A stretch of DNA of 64,000 bases from an uncultured Candidatus Saccharibacteria bacterium. Its GTDB lineage: Bacteria > Patescibacteriota > Saccharimonadia > Saccharimonadales > Saccharimonadaceae. The notes under the pieces were generated by a model. That model ran no database searches. It was not told the DNA's origin and saw only the letters and a program-made list of their open reading frames with translations. The DNA is taken from contig CAMVAM010000002.1 of the NCBI GenBank assembly GCA_947165465.1, forward strand, positions 1 to 64,000, written 5' to 3'. Shown here piece by piece: positions 36,627 through 46,214 of the stretch. Position 1 is the first letter of the stretch. Each line of letters starts with the position of its first letter. The position numbers and the translations under genes were made by a program.

Positions 36627-37895
36627 TTAGTTCCCTCCCTTTTCTTTCAAAAGCTTCCTTCTGACTCGCTCTTCCACTTCAACCTCACGAAAACAGTACG
36701 GGATCTTTGCTTCCACTTCGGCGTCATTCACACTGTGAAGACTGTCAATCATCAGTGAGATTGCCTCGAGATAACGTCCATTGCAAACATAGTCCGCAAT
36801 CGTCCGCCTTCTCGAACCAAAGCAAAAGCCAGAAGGTTCATTGTAATCCGGCGCCGTCGAAGATGCATCCATCCGGACTCCGGAACGAACTCTCGTGCAA
36901 GAATATTCTCGTCCATCTATCCGGATTTCGTAATCGCCAAAGTCATACAGCTTGTTTTTGTACGGCACCCGCACATCCACCTGTATGACAAGACCTTTCA
37001 CCTTCTTCCGCCGTTTCCGCGCGTAAACTCTGGAAACCCCCCGCATATGACGGATGGCATTCCATTCATTTATCGCGCGTTCGCGTGTTGCACTTTCCTG
37101 TTCAACGAGTTCGTACTTCTTTAGCTCGGCAAGGATTTCGCTCTTTCTTTTTTGCGCTTCGCGAAGCGACCGTCCATAGTTCGCCAAACGGTTTTCTACG
37201 TCGGTCTTTTGCTCCTCGAGCTCTTTTAAGTGCGATTCCCTCGCCTGTCTACTTCCGCCAACCACGTATTTCACGTAGGTCGCTTCAGCTTTTTCGTTTG
37301 CCCTGCCAATTAATATCGGCGAAGGCTGCTCTTTGTCGATTTCGCGCTGGATTTCTTCTCTCAGTGCCTTTTTCTCTGCAAACTTTAACCTGATAACTTT
37401 AATCATCATTATTATCAAGCTCACAACAAGCACCGGATAAAAAGGTATCAGCGCCACGAGGAGTAGTCGCCCAATCCATGAGCTAAGCGGTAAATCTGCC
37501 ATATGGTATCGCCACGTTTTGCTTTTCAGATACTCTATAAATACTCCGATTGAATACGTTACATAGAGTATCCCCAGCAAAATATACCAAACTTTAGCTA
37601 CATGTCCCCAGTAAGATATTTCGTCCTTTTCGCGCAGTGTAAAAGTGGTTGAATCTTCCGGCAGCTCATACTTCAAAAATGGCGCCGCCACCTCACGATC
37701 GTGTTCACTTAACGCATTAAATGCTTCTGCGTATTCATTAAAAGCAGCGATTGACTTTTGATCGTCCGTTAAAATCGGCCAACCAAGCAAAAGAAAAAAC
37801 GCCATAATAATGAATATCGCGGCCACATAACATAGTGGTTTGATGAACACCTCGTCCGTTTCAATGTCCTTTACGTAACCATTCCTCCGGTACAT
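36627..37895 (-). CDS. Membrane-anchored coiled-coil protein with E2-like C-terminal domain
   Basis: 422 residues. Membrane segments near 22-42, 102-123 and 143-168, an Arg/Glu coiled coil (about 200-260) and a C-terminal domain (about 295-400): helix AINEWNAIRHM, strands LVIQVDVRVPY and YDFGDYEIRI, then TAPDYNEPSGFCFGS with Cys358, and helices ADYVCNGRYLEAISLMIDSL. The Gx(I/F)C(L/F)G motif after a Pro-rich turn is what prokaryotic E2 enzymes show around the active Cys. The fold call is by eye. Start at the second Met of MEMYRR, 7 nt after GGGGG. First gene of the operon. Confidence 0.6.
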   Translation of the reverse strand: MYRRNGYVKDIETDEVFIKPLCYVAAIFIIMAFFLLLGWPILTDDQKSIAAFNEYAEAFNALSEHDREVAAPFLKYELPEDSTTFTLREKDEISYWGHVAKVWYILLGILYVTYSIGVFIEYLKSKTWRYHMADLPLSSWIGRLLLVALIPFYPVLVVSLIIMMIKVIRLKFAEKKALREEIQREIDKEQPSPILIGRANEKAEATYVKYVVGGSRQARESHLKELEEQKTDVENRLANYGRSLREAQKRKSEILAELKKYELVEQESATRERAINEWNAIRHMRGVSRVYARKRRKKVKGLVIQVDVRVPYKNKLYDFGDYEIRIDGREYSCTRVRSGVRMDASSTAPDYNEPSGFCFGSRRRTIADYVCNGRYLEAISLMIDSLHSVNDAEVEAKIPYCFREVEVEERVRRKLLKEKGGN

Positions 37896-37927
37896 TTCCA
37901 TACCCCCTAAATTATCGTCTAAACTGT

Positions 37928-37970
37928 AAAAAAACATTGAGGCATAACCTCAACTCCATATATTATATCA
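37928..37970 (-). promoter_or_regulatory. Promoter and 5'-terminal leader hairpin of the ubiquitin-like operon
   Basis: TGA-TATAAT (-10 at 37962-37967). Nine nt downstream TTGAGG-TTATG-CCTCAA forms a hairpin (37937-37953), then seven U, then GGGGG before the ATG. It could stabilise the mRNA 5' end or act as an attenuator. Confidence 0.65.
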
Positions 37971-37993
37971 TATCTTTTTATTCTTGTAAAACA

Positions 37994-38020
37994 AGAAAAA
38001 CCTCCCCAAAGGGGGAGGTT
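37994..38020 (-). terminator. Terminator of the coiled-coil gene
   Basis: AACCTCCCC-4 nt-GGGGAGGTT hairpin with a U run on the minus strand; it separates this gene from the E2-like operon. Confidence 0.9.
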
Positions 38021-38024
38021 TAGT

Positions 38025-38852
38025 TTAATGCCCACCACCAAGTTGGACAGCACCGGCCTGTTTCATCCTTTCTTCAAAGGAAGCTCCTTCGGCCGGAGGA
38101 GCGGCGCTGTATGCTTTTTGATACCGCTCTACGTACGTCATGATGTCGCCGTCTCGCTCTTTTTTCAGTTGTTCTTCGATTTCTTCTTCGGTCTGCTGAA
38201 TCACGTTTTCGAAGATTTCCGTGAGCTTATCCAGCTCTGCCGCCGACGCGAGGTCGGTCACATGGATCGACGTCTCGTCATCGTTAACCTTCGCGAGATA
38301 CTCACTCATCGCCGTATAAAACTTGTCGAGTGAAGCGAGGATTACCCGGTTGTCTTTGGCGATGTCAATAATCATCGCCTTGTATTCTTCCTGGTTGCTT
38401 TTCAGCTTAGAACTCCACAGGCTCTCAACGACCGACACTACCTCGCGCCGGTTGTCCGAATAGGCATCAAAGCACCGCTGCAAAACTGCAAACGTGAACT
38501 TCGGACGCTCCATCTTGAGCCGCCGTACCAGCGGCACAATCTGATCATACAAAAAGTTGATTCTGCGTTCCTGGGTTCTTAATTCATCCAGGGCCTCTTT
38601 CACATCCGACAGTTTGCCATAGTCCTTCACTTCGCTGAGAAAACCGAGATAATCGATGGTTGCTCCGTCCGTAAAGGTATCGCTTACCACATACGGACTA
38701 GACTTGTACTTCAGTACACCTCTTTCTTCCTCCTCAAGCTGTCGCTCGAGGGCTTCTCTTTCCTGTCTTCTTTCCCGTGCTTCCTTGAATAGTCGTCCAA
38801 AAAAGACTGCACTGCCAAGCGTCACCAAAGTGATCATAATGAACGAGAACAT
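38025..38852 (-). CDS. Membrane-anchored coiled-coil protein of unknown function
   Basis: 275 residues from the ATG after AGGAGGG. One N-terminal membrane segment (MFSFIMITLVTLGSAVFFG), a long charged coiled coil (about 20-50), then helical, acidic sequence to the C-terminus (EEEIEEQLKKERDGD) ending GAVQLGGGH. No family recognised. It lies just upstream of the ubiquitin-like operon, has its own promoter and terminator, and shares the 5'-hairpin leader type, so it may belong to the same regulon or serve as a substrate or scaffold; this is inference. Confidence 0.6.
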   Translation of the reverse strand: MFSFIMITLVTLGSAVFFGRLFKEARERRQEREALERQLEEEERGVLKYKSSPYVVSDTFTDGATIDYLGFLSEVKDYGKLSDVKEALDELRTQERRINFLYDQIVPLVRRLKMERPKFTFAVLQRCFDAYSDNRREVVSVVESLWSSKLKSNQEEYKAMIIDIAKDNRVILASLDKFYTAMSEYLAKVNDDETSIHVTDLASAAELDKLTEIFENVIQQTEEEIEEQLKKERDGDIMTYVERYQKAYSAAPPAEGASFEERMKQAGAVQLGGGH

Positions 38853-38874
38853 GCTATCCCTCCTATTAATGTAC

Positions 38875-38909
38875 AAAAAATTGCTATCCCTAGCTTTACT
38901 ATTATAGCA
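38875..38909 (-). promoter_or_regulatory. Promoter and 5'-terminal leader hairpin of the coiled-coil gene
   Basis: TGC-TATAAT (-10 at 38901-38906). Seven nt downstream GCTA-GGGA-TAGC forms a hairpin (38883-38894), then six U. The hairpin sequence GGGATAGCA is repeated exactly at the ribosome-binding site just before the ATG. Confidence 0.6.
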
Positions 38910-39028
38910 TATTTTCCTTGCAAAATCAATGCAGCAGCTCCGAGCAATGATCGAGGGCAGCAAGTATCGTTCCTAGGACGGCTCCTTCTCCATCATCAAC
39001 TGTCACAAGAAATAAATCCCCACTGCAT

Positions 39029-39060
39029 CAAAAATCCCCGCTTCTCGCGGGGACTTTTTT
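39029..39060 (-). terminator. Terminator of rny
   Basis: TCCCCGC-5 nt-GCGGGGA hairpin with T runs on both strands. The interval 38910-39028 upstream of it holds no gene or repeat that I can see. Confidence 0.85.
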
Positions 39061-39065
39061 ATGAA

Positions 39066-40583
39066 TTACTTTGCGTATTCAACCGCACGTGTTTCGCGAA
39101 TCACATTCACTTTGATGACGCCTGGATAGCTCATCGTTGCTTCAATCTTGTTTGCAATATCGCGGGCAAGTTTAAGGGCAGAAAGATCATCAATCTGCTT
39201 TGGCTCCACAATCACGCGAATTTCCCTACCGGCTGAAATTGCATAGGCCTTGTCAATGCCCGGGAACCCGGTTGCAATATTCTCAAGGTCACGCATACGT
39301 TCGGCAAAATTCTCTGCTGAAATATTGCGTGCACCCGGACGCGCTGCGCTCATCGCATCACAAATCTTAATAATCACGGCTTCTGGCGTCGTTGCTTCGA
39401 TATCATCATGATGTGCTGCAATTGCGTGAACCACATCGTCCGGCATGCCATATTTCTTCGCAAGTTCTGCGCCAATATCCGCATGCTTGCCTTCAATCTT
39501 GTGCGTCACGGCCTTACCCATGTCGTGCATGAGAGCTGCCGTCTTCGCTACACGCTTATCCGCGCCAATTTCTTCTGCAATCATCCCGGCTACATGTGCC
39601 ATTTCAATTGAATGTAGAAGCACGTTCTGTCCATATGAAGTACGGAATTTAAGCTCACCGATTAAGTGTACGAGTTCGCGTGGAATACCTACAAGTCCAA
39701 CTTCACGTACTGCGTCTTCACCGGCACGTACGACTTCCTTTTCAATTTCTTTTTCGCCCTTAGACACTGCTTCTTCAATCGAAGCTGGATTAATACGACC
39801 ATCCTTCATAAGGCGTTCAAGTGCATATCTTGCCACCTGACGGCGAATCGGGTCAAATGACGAAAGTACTACCATACCTGGTGTATCATCCACCATGATA
39901 TCTACACCGGTTGCACGCTGCAAAGACTGGATGTTACGACCTTCCTTACCGATAATACGACCTTTCATATCATCATCCGGGAGTTTAAGAGCCGTCACAG
40001 TTCTATCGGCCGTCACTTCAGAAGACATACGCTCCATTGCTGTAAGAAGCATCGCCTGTGCAGTTTCATCAATATCGTGTTTAATTTCCTTTTGTTCTTT
40101 TGCGACCAAATTCACGAGGTCTTGCTTGATGTCGTTTTCGGTCATTTTCATGAGCTTATCACGCGCATCCTCTTTTGATAGCCCGGCAATCTTTTCAAGT
40201 TTCTCGTGTTGCTTATCGCGAATCTCGCGAATCTCAACTTTAAGTTCTTCAATTTCCTTTTCTTCGCGATTTAATTTTTCGCTCTTTTTCTCGAGCTGAT
40301 CGAGTTTTGCATCGAGTGCCGTTTCGCGTTCCGCCAAACGATTTTCCGTGCGCTTCCATTCTTTGCGACGTTCGTTTTCTTCGCTTTGCGATTTTTCCGC
40401 GATGGAAGTTGCTTCTTTTTTCGCATTGAGAACGATTTCCGAAGCTTCGTGTTTTGCCTTGCGTACGAGATCGTCGGCCTTATCTTTACCTCCGTTCTCG
40501 TTGTGTTTGTTGTACGCAAAAATGCCTCCCGCACCAGCCGCAATACCTACCACTGCGGCAACAATTGGGATGACTATCTCCAT
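39066..40583 (-). CDS. rny: Ribonuclease Y
   Basis: 505 residues. N-terminal membrane anchor (IVIPIVAAVVGIAAGAGGIFAY), long coiled coil (about 35-200), KH domain (GRIIGKEGRNIQSLQRATGVDIMVDDTPGMVVLSSFDPIRR) and HD phosphodiesterase domain (ALMHDMGKAV...AAHHDDIE). Membrane-bound endoribonuclease that starts mRNA decay; its known preference for 5'-monophosphate RNA makes the 5'-terminal hairpins described here functionally interesting. Transcribed alone from TGC-TATAAT at 40670-40678 with a roughly 90-nt leader. Confidence 0.97.
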   Translation of the reverse strand: MEIVIPIVAAVVGIAAGAGGIFAYNKHNENGGKDKADDLVRKAKHEASEIVLNAKKEATSIAEKSQSEENERRKEWKRTENRLAERETALDAKLDQLEKKSEKLNREEKEIEELKVEIREIRDKQHEKLEKIAGLSKEDARDKLMKMTENDIKQDLVNLVAKEQKEIKHDIDETAQAMLLTAMERMSSEVTADRTVTALKLPDDDMKGRIIGKEGRNIQSLQRATGVDIMVDDTPGMVVLSSFDPIRRQVARYALERLMKDGRINPASIEEAVSKGEKEIEKEVVRAGEDAVREVGLVGIPRELVHLIGELKFRTSYGQNVLLHSIEMAHVAGMIAEEIGADKRVAKTAALMHDMGKAVTHKIEGKHADIGAELAKKYGMPDDVVHAIAAHHDDIEATTPEAVIIKICDAMSAARPGARNISAENFAERMRDLENIATGFPGIDKAYAISAGREIRVIVEPKQIDDLSALKLARDIANKIEATMSYPGVIKVNVIRETRAVEYAK

Positions 40584-40787
40584 GTTTGCCTTTCTAATTG
40601 TTTTTGCCGATATTTTTCTCTATACCAGCGGGTTAACAAATAACATCAAATTATAAATTTCCACTCTCAATTATAGCACAAAAAGTGGAAAATTTGAACC
40701 CTTGAAACCTTGCTAATTAACCATAAAAACTATATAATATTTACAGAGTGTGGTTTAGATAAACAAAAAACTACAAAACTTAATGGG

Positions 40788-43700
40788 ATGGTGGTAAAAC
40801 CATTATTTACCTTGTCCCCAAAAACCAAAGTGAAAACAATAATAAATACCAAAAGTTTAATTAAAACCTACAAAAACATCCGCATCAGCGGCGTGGTTTC
40901 TTGTGCTATTTTAATTGTTTTGACTTTCTTCGCCTGCTTCCCTGGTCACAAAGAAACTGATACACTCGCAGCCGGTCATGCCGCAACTGCGAGTGTTATT
41001 TCATTTAATTCCGTTCGCAACATCGCGAGTGTCACCATCGATCCAACCTCAACCGGCGTCTTTGGCTCCAGTGATAATAATAGCAATATTAGTTTCTCAA
41101 TCAGCAGCAACAACTACACCGGCTACACCTTGACCGTCCGCTCAAACAAAACCACCTTGGACAATGGTGATAATTCCTTCTCACCACTTGCATCAAACGT
41201 TACCGCCACCCAATTTGCCGCTTCCGGCAATACAACCTTAAACAATCGTTGGGGCTACCAACCAAACTATTACAACTCCACCGCAAACACTAACTATCTC
41301 GTTCCGCCATCCAGCACTTCCGTAACTCTTGATGCTACGACTACTGCAAGTACCACAGCCAAAAATTACACCATCAATCTTGGTGCCCGCGCCGACACTT
41401 CCATCGCCTCCGGCACCTATTTAAATAGCACTTTCATCCTCGAATATATCGCCAATCCGGTTCCGTACACCATCAACTTTAATGATAACGCCACGGGCGA
41501 CATCGCTTCCAATATTCCAAACACCATTTCTGGTAATTCCGTCACCGCAAGTACCATCGCTCTTCCGGCCACCGTCCCAACTCGTGCGAATTATACTTTT
41601 GCCGGCTGGTGTACCGGTACCGTCACTCATGTTGCTGGTGGCGACCATTGTTCAAATTACGATTATTACCAGGCTGGTGATGATTATGGTATTGACTATA
41701 CCGGCACTAACACCGCAACGCTTACCGCCATGTGGACTTCAAATGAAGGTTGCAATAAAGTTGCTACCACCATCGCGACCGGCGTTGCTTCAACCGATGC
41801 TGTCTGTATGCAAGACATCAACGACGCCGTGATTTCCACCATGGTAGCCGGCACCCAGTACACTTTAAAAGATATGCGTGACGGCAAATCCTATTACCTT
41901 GCGAAACAAGCAGATGGCAAAGTCTGGATGACGCAAAATCTCGATTACGATTTAAACACTTCTACTACTCTAACTTACGACAATACCGACCTTGGTCACG
42001 TTACCGGTGACAATACCACGACTTGGACTTCCAGTACAAGCTCCATTGTTAATGCTTCAGTCTGGAACATGAGCAGCCAGAATCTTCCGTATTCGTTTAA
42101 TCCTGGCGATATTTATTATTACACTTCCGGAAGCACATCGGACGATACACTTTATTCTTCGACCAGTGCCTGCACCACCGCTCATAATGATGGTTCTTGT
42201 GCACACTATCACGTTGGTAATTATTACACTTGGACCGCCGCCGCTGCTTCAAATGATTCCAACTCCATCGTTTCTTCCATCGATCACGTAAATCAATCAG
42301 TCTGCCCGGCCGGCTGGCGTTTACCAAGAGGTCAAGACGTCTACGCCTTTAGTGAAGTCAATAATCTTCTATACAAAGTCGGTGCCGTTAATAGATATGT
42401 CGCAACCGTTGCCGGTAGTAGCGCCGATTGGACCACGAATGGCTTTAACAATGTTCGCACCACTCCACTTTATTTCAATCGAACTGGTGCCATCTGGACT
42501 TCGTCAGTTAGCTACGCTGGAACCAACGGTTATTATTGGAATGATAACGTTGCCTCGGAAATCAGCGCCACCGCTTCTTACTTTACCAAAGATTCCTTTA
42601 ACGTGAGTGGCACTTTAACCAGACGCAATGGTTTCCCGATTCGTTGTGTTGCCAGAATGAATACCGGCACCACTACAGTAAACTTCAATGGCAATGGCGC
42701 CGAAAACACCATGTCACCGGTCACCGTCGAAACCGGCCAGGCCGTTAAACTAACCAACATTTTTAAAAGAACCGGATACCAATTCACCGGCTGGAACACC
42801 GCCGCTAATGGCTCCGGCACCAGCTATTCGGACACCGACGCCATCGTTGACACTCCACCAAAAACTGTCACTGTCAATCTTTATGCCCAGTGGAATCCGG
42901 TCTTCCGCATTACCTACGACGGCAATGGCGCCGATAATCCTGATGCCATGCCAATTAAACACGAAGTAGCCGAGAACGCTTCAGTTACCTTAGTTGCTAA
43001 CAACTATACTCGTGCAGGCTACGGTTTTGCTGGTTGGTCTCAAACTCAAATTGATGGCGACGCTGCCGATGTCCAGTCGCGCATCGCTCTTGCTAAAGTC
43101 TATGGCCCAAACGAAACCATCACCGCCTCCGCTTCGGAACTTGGCAAATCCTTCCCGAACGACTTCACTCTCTATGCTGTCTGGGTTAAGTCTGAAGGCA
43201 ATATCCAAGATTGGAAAGGCTGTACTTCTCTCGGCGCCGGCAATGTTACTGCTCTCACCGACACCCGTGACAACGAAACCTATGCCGTCGGCAAACTTCC
43301 GGATGGCCAGTGCTGGATGATTGAAAACCTTCGCTTGAACGACGCCAATTCTGCCTACAAGAGTAATTCTTCACAGGGTTTTGGCGGCGTCTTTGTGGGA
43401 CTTCCGTCCTCCGAAGTCGTTACCTTCTCCTACAATACTCAAACCAATTCCCGCTACACTTTTGATCAAGATAGCACCACTCTTCAAGTTATTTCCGGCA
43501 ACGCCGTATCGAATCGTATGCCACATTACAATGGCCAACACACCACCAATGCCGCGAGCTCCATCTATTATAATACTCAAAACAACCGTGGCTACGGCAA
43601 CTATTATAACTGGGCATCCGCTATGGCCAGCACCAACGAATTCACGAGCTCCACTACGTCCGAAGCTGCCGGCACTTCCATTTGCCCATCCGGCTGGCGC

Positions 43701-46214
43701 CTTCCAACCGGTACTTCTTCTGGTGAATTCGAAAACTTAAATACCCTTCTCGAATCTGGTGCCACCAATACTTCCACAAAATTTACTAAATTCCCGCAAA
43801 ACATGGTTCATGCCGGATATATTTGGAACGGTACGCTTTATTCGCTCACTACTACATATTATTACTGGTCTTCCTCCAATTCACACCAAGGCTATTCCTA
43901 TGCACTTGGTTCAGGCAACACTCCTCATTCCGGCACCAATAATAACGTCGGTGCATCCGTTCGTTGTATCGCCGAAAATCGTGTCGAAGTCCGACTCTAC
44001 GCCAATGACGGCTCCGGCCGTGTCGCTAGACTCTACGGCAACGCCGGCGACACTCTTACCCTTCCTTCTCCATCCTTCCAAAACATCGACCACGAAAACA
44101 AAACCATTACTTCCTGGAACACCAACTCCGGCGGCACCGGTACTTCGTATACCACCACCTACACCATCCCAACCGGCTCTTCTGTGTTCTCACTTTATGG
44201 CATTTGGTCGAACACTTACACCATTAGATATAACGGCAATGGTAGCACCGGCATCACCACGATGGACGCCGCTAGCCAAACCGGTATCGTAAACGATAGT
44301 TCTGTCCGACTCCTTGCTAATGGCTATTCTCGTGGTGGTTATGGCTTTGTCGGTTGGTCCAGAACTCAAATCGACCCGAACTCTTCTAATTATTCAACCC
44401 TTCTTGCGAACGCCAAAGTCTATGGGCCAAACGAATTAGTTACGGCCAACTCAACCAACTTTGGTGCCACTGCTCCAAGCACCGTCACTCTTTATGCCGT
44501 CTGGATTAAATCTTCCGGCAACCTCCAAGGCTGGACCGGCTGTGGCAGTCTCACTATGGCTACATATAATAACGGTACGATTACACCGGGTAGCATTATC
44601 GGCCTCACCGACACTCGTGACACCAGAGTTTATGCCGTCGCTCGTCTCACCGACGGCAACTGCTGGATGATTGAAAACCTCAAACTTGGAAGCACCGGCT
44701 CTACCGACAGCACCAAAGCTCGTGGTTTCGGTGGCGTCTTCTCTGGCCTTGCCACTTCCGAAAATGCCAACTTTGCTAACGTCACCACTGCAAACACACT
44801 CTATAGCACCACCAACATTACCGGTGACAATGTCGCCTATCGCTTCCCAAGACATAATAGCAAAAATACTGATATTATTAGCCCAAGTTATGATTCCGGT
44901 GGCGAAGTCTTTGGCTACGGCAATTATTACACTTGGGCCGCCGCCATGGCAAATACCAGTGATCTAACCTCCTATCAGGCCTCCGACGCCACCGGTACAT
45001 CCATCTGTCCAACTGGTTGGGATGTCCCACTCGGCTACACTCGTATGACTAACCTTGCCTATTCATATCTCGATACCACCATCGGCGGCACCGGTGTCGC
45101 TCAATATAGCACCACTCAGCTAGAAAAGTGGCATCAATTCCCATTCAACCTCATAAATTCCGGTTACATGTCTGGCGCATCCATTTCCGGCCGTGGCACC
45201 ATGGGCTATAATTGGTCCAGATCCGCCACCAGCACTACAAACGCTGCAGCCATTGGCATAACATCTACTTACGTCGCTCCTGGTACCAATAATCTCTCCA
45301 AGACCTTTGGTTTCACCCTCCGTTGTGTTATCGCCGGCACCAGTAGCATGACCATTTCAAATATCTCCACCATGCAACAACTCTCTACCATCACTATTAA
45401 CGATAGAAACTCCGTCATTAATTCCATGACCACCGGCGCCCAATATCAACTAAGAGATACTCGCGAAACCAATAAATATTACTATGTCTCCAAACTCGCC
45501 GACGGCAAAGTCTGGATGACTCAGAACCTCGACCTAGACTTAAGTACCAGCAAAACCTTAACTCACGAAGATACCGACCTTGGTTGGGATTTGTCATCGT
45601 CTGTTCGGAGCTGGACTCCGTCAAGAAGTACTATCAATGCCACCGGTGTTAATAATAACTACATCACTGGTTGGGCCGAAAGCGACACCACGCCATATTC
45701 CGTCGACCCAGGTGACTGGTACTGGGATAACACCTGGTACACTTCCAGTTCGTACTACAACTATCTCGGCGGCACTGCCAGCCCGAAGTTCGCCACCTCC
45801 GCCTTCTCCGGAAACGGCGTTCATGGTCATGTTGGTAACTTCTATAACTGGAGCGCCGCCATCGCTACAAACGACTCCTCTTCCATCTCTTCTTCTGTCC
45901 TCGCGCCAAATTCTATCTGCCCAGCCGGTTGGAAACTTCCTTCCGCCTCCGACTACTACTCTCTCATGACAAACTACGGCAGTCCGACCACCGACCAAAC
46001 CTTTACTTCATCACCGCTCTATTTCCTTCGCGCCGGCGAAGTCAACGCTTCTTCACAACTAAATGGCCCTGGCTACAATGGTGGCTATTGGCAAAGCCAA
46101 GGTAGCAGCAGTACTCAGTCTATCTATCTCACCTTCACCAGTTCCTACATCGGAAACTATCTCTCCGATAGAGACATGGGGCACAACATCCGTTGCGTAC
46201 TCAGAGGCGAATAA
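40788..46214 (+). CDS. Giant surface protein with four FISUMP modules and InlB-like repeats
   Basis: About 1808 residues. Membrane/signal segment (about 34-54), a Ser/Thr/Asn-rich strand region, then four FISUMP modules (about 357-622, 823-1063, 1272-1515, 1553-1808), each running from (L/M)RDTRD..Y..(K/R)L.DG..WM..NL to S(I/V)CP.GW.(L/V)P and ending RC(V/I). Between them lie Listeria-Bacteroides (InlB-type) repeats (VNFNGNGAENTMSPVTVETG..., YRRGYGF.GWS). No C-terminal anchor. Probably displayed on the surface for adhesion or carbohydrate binding. Start uncertain: chosen as the first ATG after the TATAAT at 40733; no clear Shine-Dalgarno sequence. Confidence 0.8.
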   Translation: MVVKPLFTLSPKTKVKTIINTKSLIKTYKNIRISGVVSCAILIVLTFFACFPGHKETDTLAAGHAATASVISFNSVRNIASVTIDPTSTGVFGSSDNNSNISFSISSNNYTGYTLTVRSNKTTLDNGDNSFSPLASNVTATQFAASGNTTLNNRWGYQPNYYNSTANTNYLVPPSSTSVTLDATTTASTTAKNYTINLGARADTSIASGTYLNSTFILEYIANPVPYTINFNDNATGDIASNIPNTISGNSVTASTIALPATVPTRANYTFAGWCTGTVTHVAGGDHCSNYDYYQAGDDYGIDYTGTNTATLTAMWTSNEGCNKVATTIATGVASTDAVCMQDINDAVISTMVAGTQYTLKDMRDGKSYYLAKQADGKVWMTQNLDYDLNTSTTLTYDNTDLGHVTGDNTTTWTSSTSSIVNASVWNMSSQNLPYSFNPGDIYYYTSGSTSDDTLYSSTSACTTAHNDGSCAHYHVGNYYTWTAAAASNDSNSIVSSIDHVNQSVCPAGWRLPRGQDVYAFSEVNNLLYKVGAVNRYVATVAGSSADWTTNGFNNVRTTPLYFNRTGAIWTSSVSYAGTNGYYWNDNVASEISATASYFTKDSFNVSGTLTRRNGFPIRCVARMNTGTTTVNFNGNGAENTMSPVTVETGQAVKLTNIFKRTGYQFTGWNTAANGSGTSYSDTDAIVDTPPKTVTVNLYAQWNPVFRITYDGNGADNPDAMPIKHEVAENASVTLVANNYTRAGYGFAGWSQTQIDGDAADVQSRIALAKVYGPNETITASASELGKSFPNDFTLYAVWVKSEGNIQDWKGCTSLGAGNVTALTDTRDNETYAVGKLPDGQCWMIENLRLNDANSAYKSNSSQGFGGVFVGLPSSEVVTFSYNTQTNSRYTFDQDSTTLQVISGNAVSNRMPHYNGQHTTNAASSIYYNTQNNRGYGNYYNWASAMASTNEFTSSTTSEAAGTSICPSGWRLPTGTSSGEFENLNTLLESGATNTSTKFTKFPQNMVHAGYIWNGTLYSLTTTYYYWSSSNSHQGYSYALGSGNTPHSGTNNNVGASVRCIAENRVEVRLYANDGSGRVARLYGNAGDTLTLPSPSFQNIDHENKTITSWNTNSGGTGTSYTTTYTIPTGSSVFSLYGIWSNTYTIRYNGNGSTGITTMDAASQTGIVNDSSVRLLANGYSRGGYGFVGWSRTQIDPNSSNYSTLLANAKVYGPNELVTANSTNFGATAPSTVTLYAVWIKSSGNLQGWTGCGSLTMATYNNGTITPGSIIGLTDTRDTRVYAVARLTDGNCWMIENLKLGSTGSTDSTKARGFGGVFSGLATSENANFANVTTANTLYSTTNITGDNVAYRFPRHNSKNTDIISPSYDSGGEVFGYGNYYTWAAAMANTSDLTSYQASDATGTSICPTGWDVPLGYTRMTNLAYSYLDTTIGGTGVAQYSTTQLEKWHQFPFNLINSGYMSGASISGRGTMGYNWSRSATSTTNAAAIGITSTYVAPGTNNLSKTFGFTLRCVIAGTSSMTISNISTMQQLSTITINDRNSVINSMTTGAQYQLRDTRETNKYYYVSKLADGKVWMTQNLDLDLSTSKTLTHEDTDLGWDLSSSVRSWTPSRSTINATGVNNNYITGWAESDTTPYSVDPGDWYWDNTWYTSSSYYNYLGGTASPKFATSAFSGNGVHGHVGNFYNWSAAIATNDSSSISSSVLAPNSICPAGWKLPSASDYYSLMTNYGSPTTDQTFTSSPLYFLRAGEVNASSQLNGPGYNGGYWQSQGSSSTQSIYLTFTSSYIGNYLSDRDMGHNIRCVLRGE

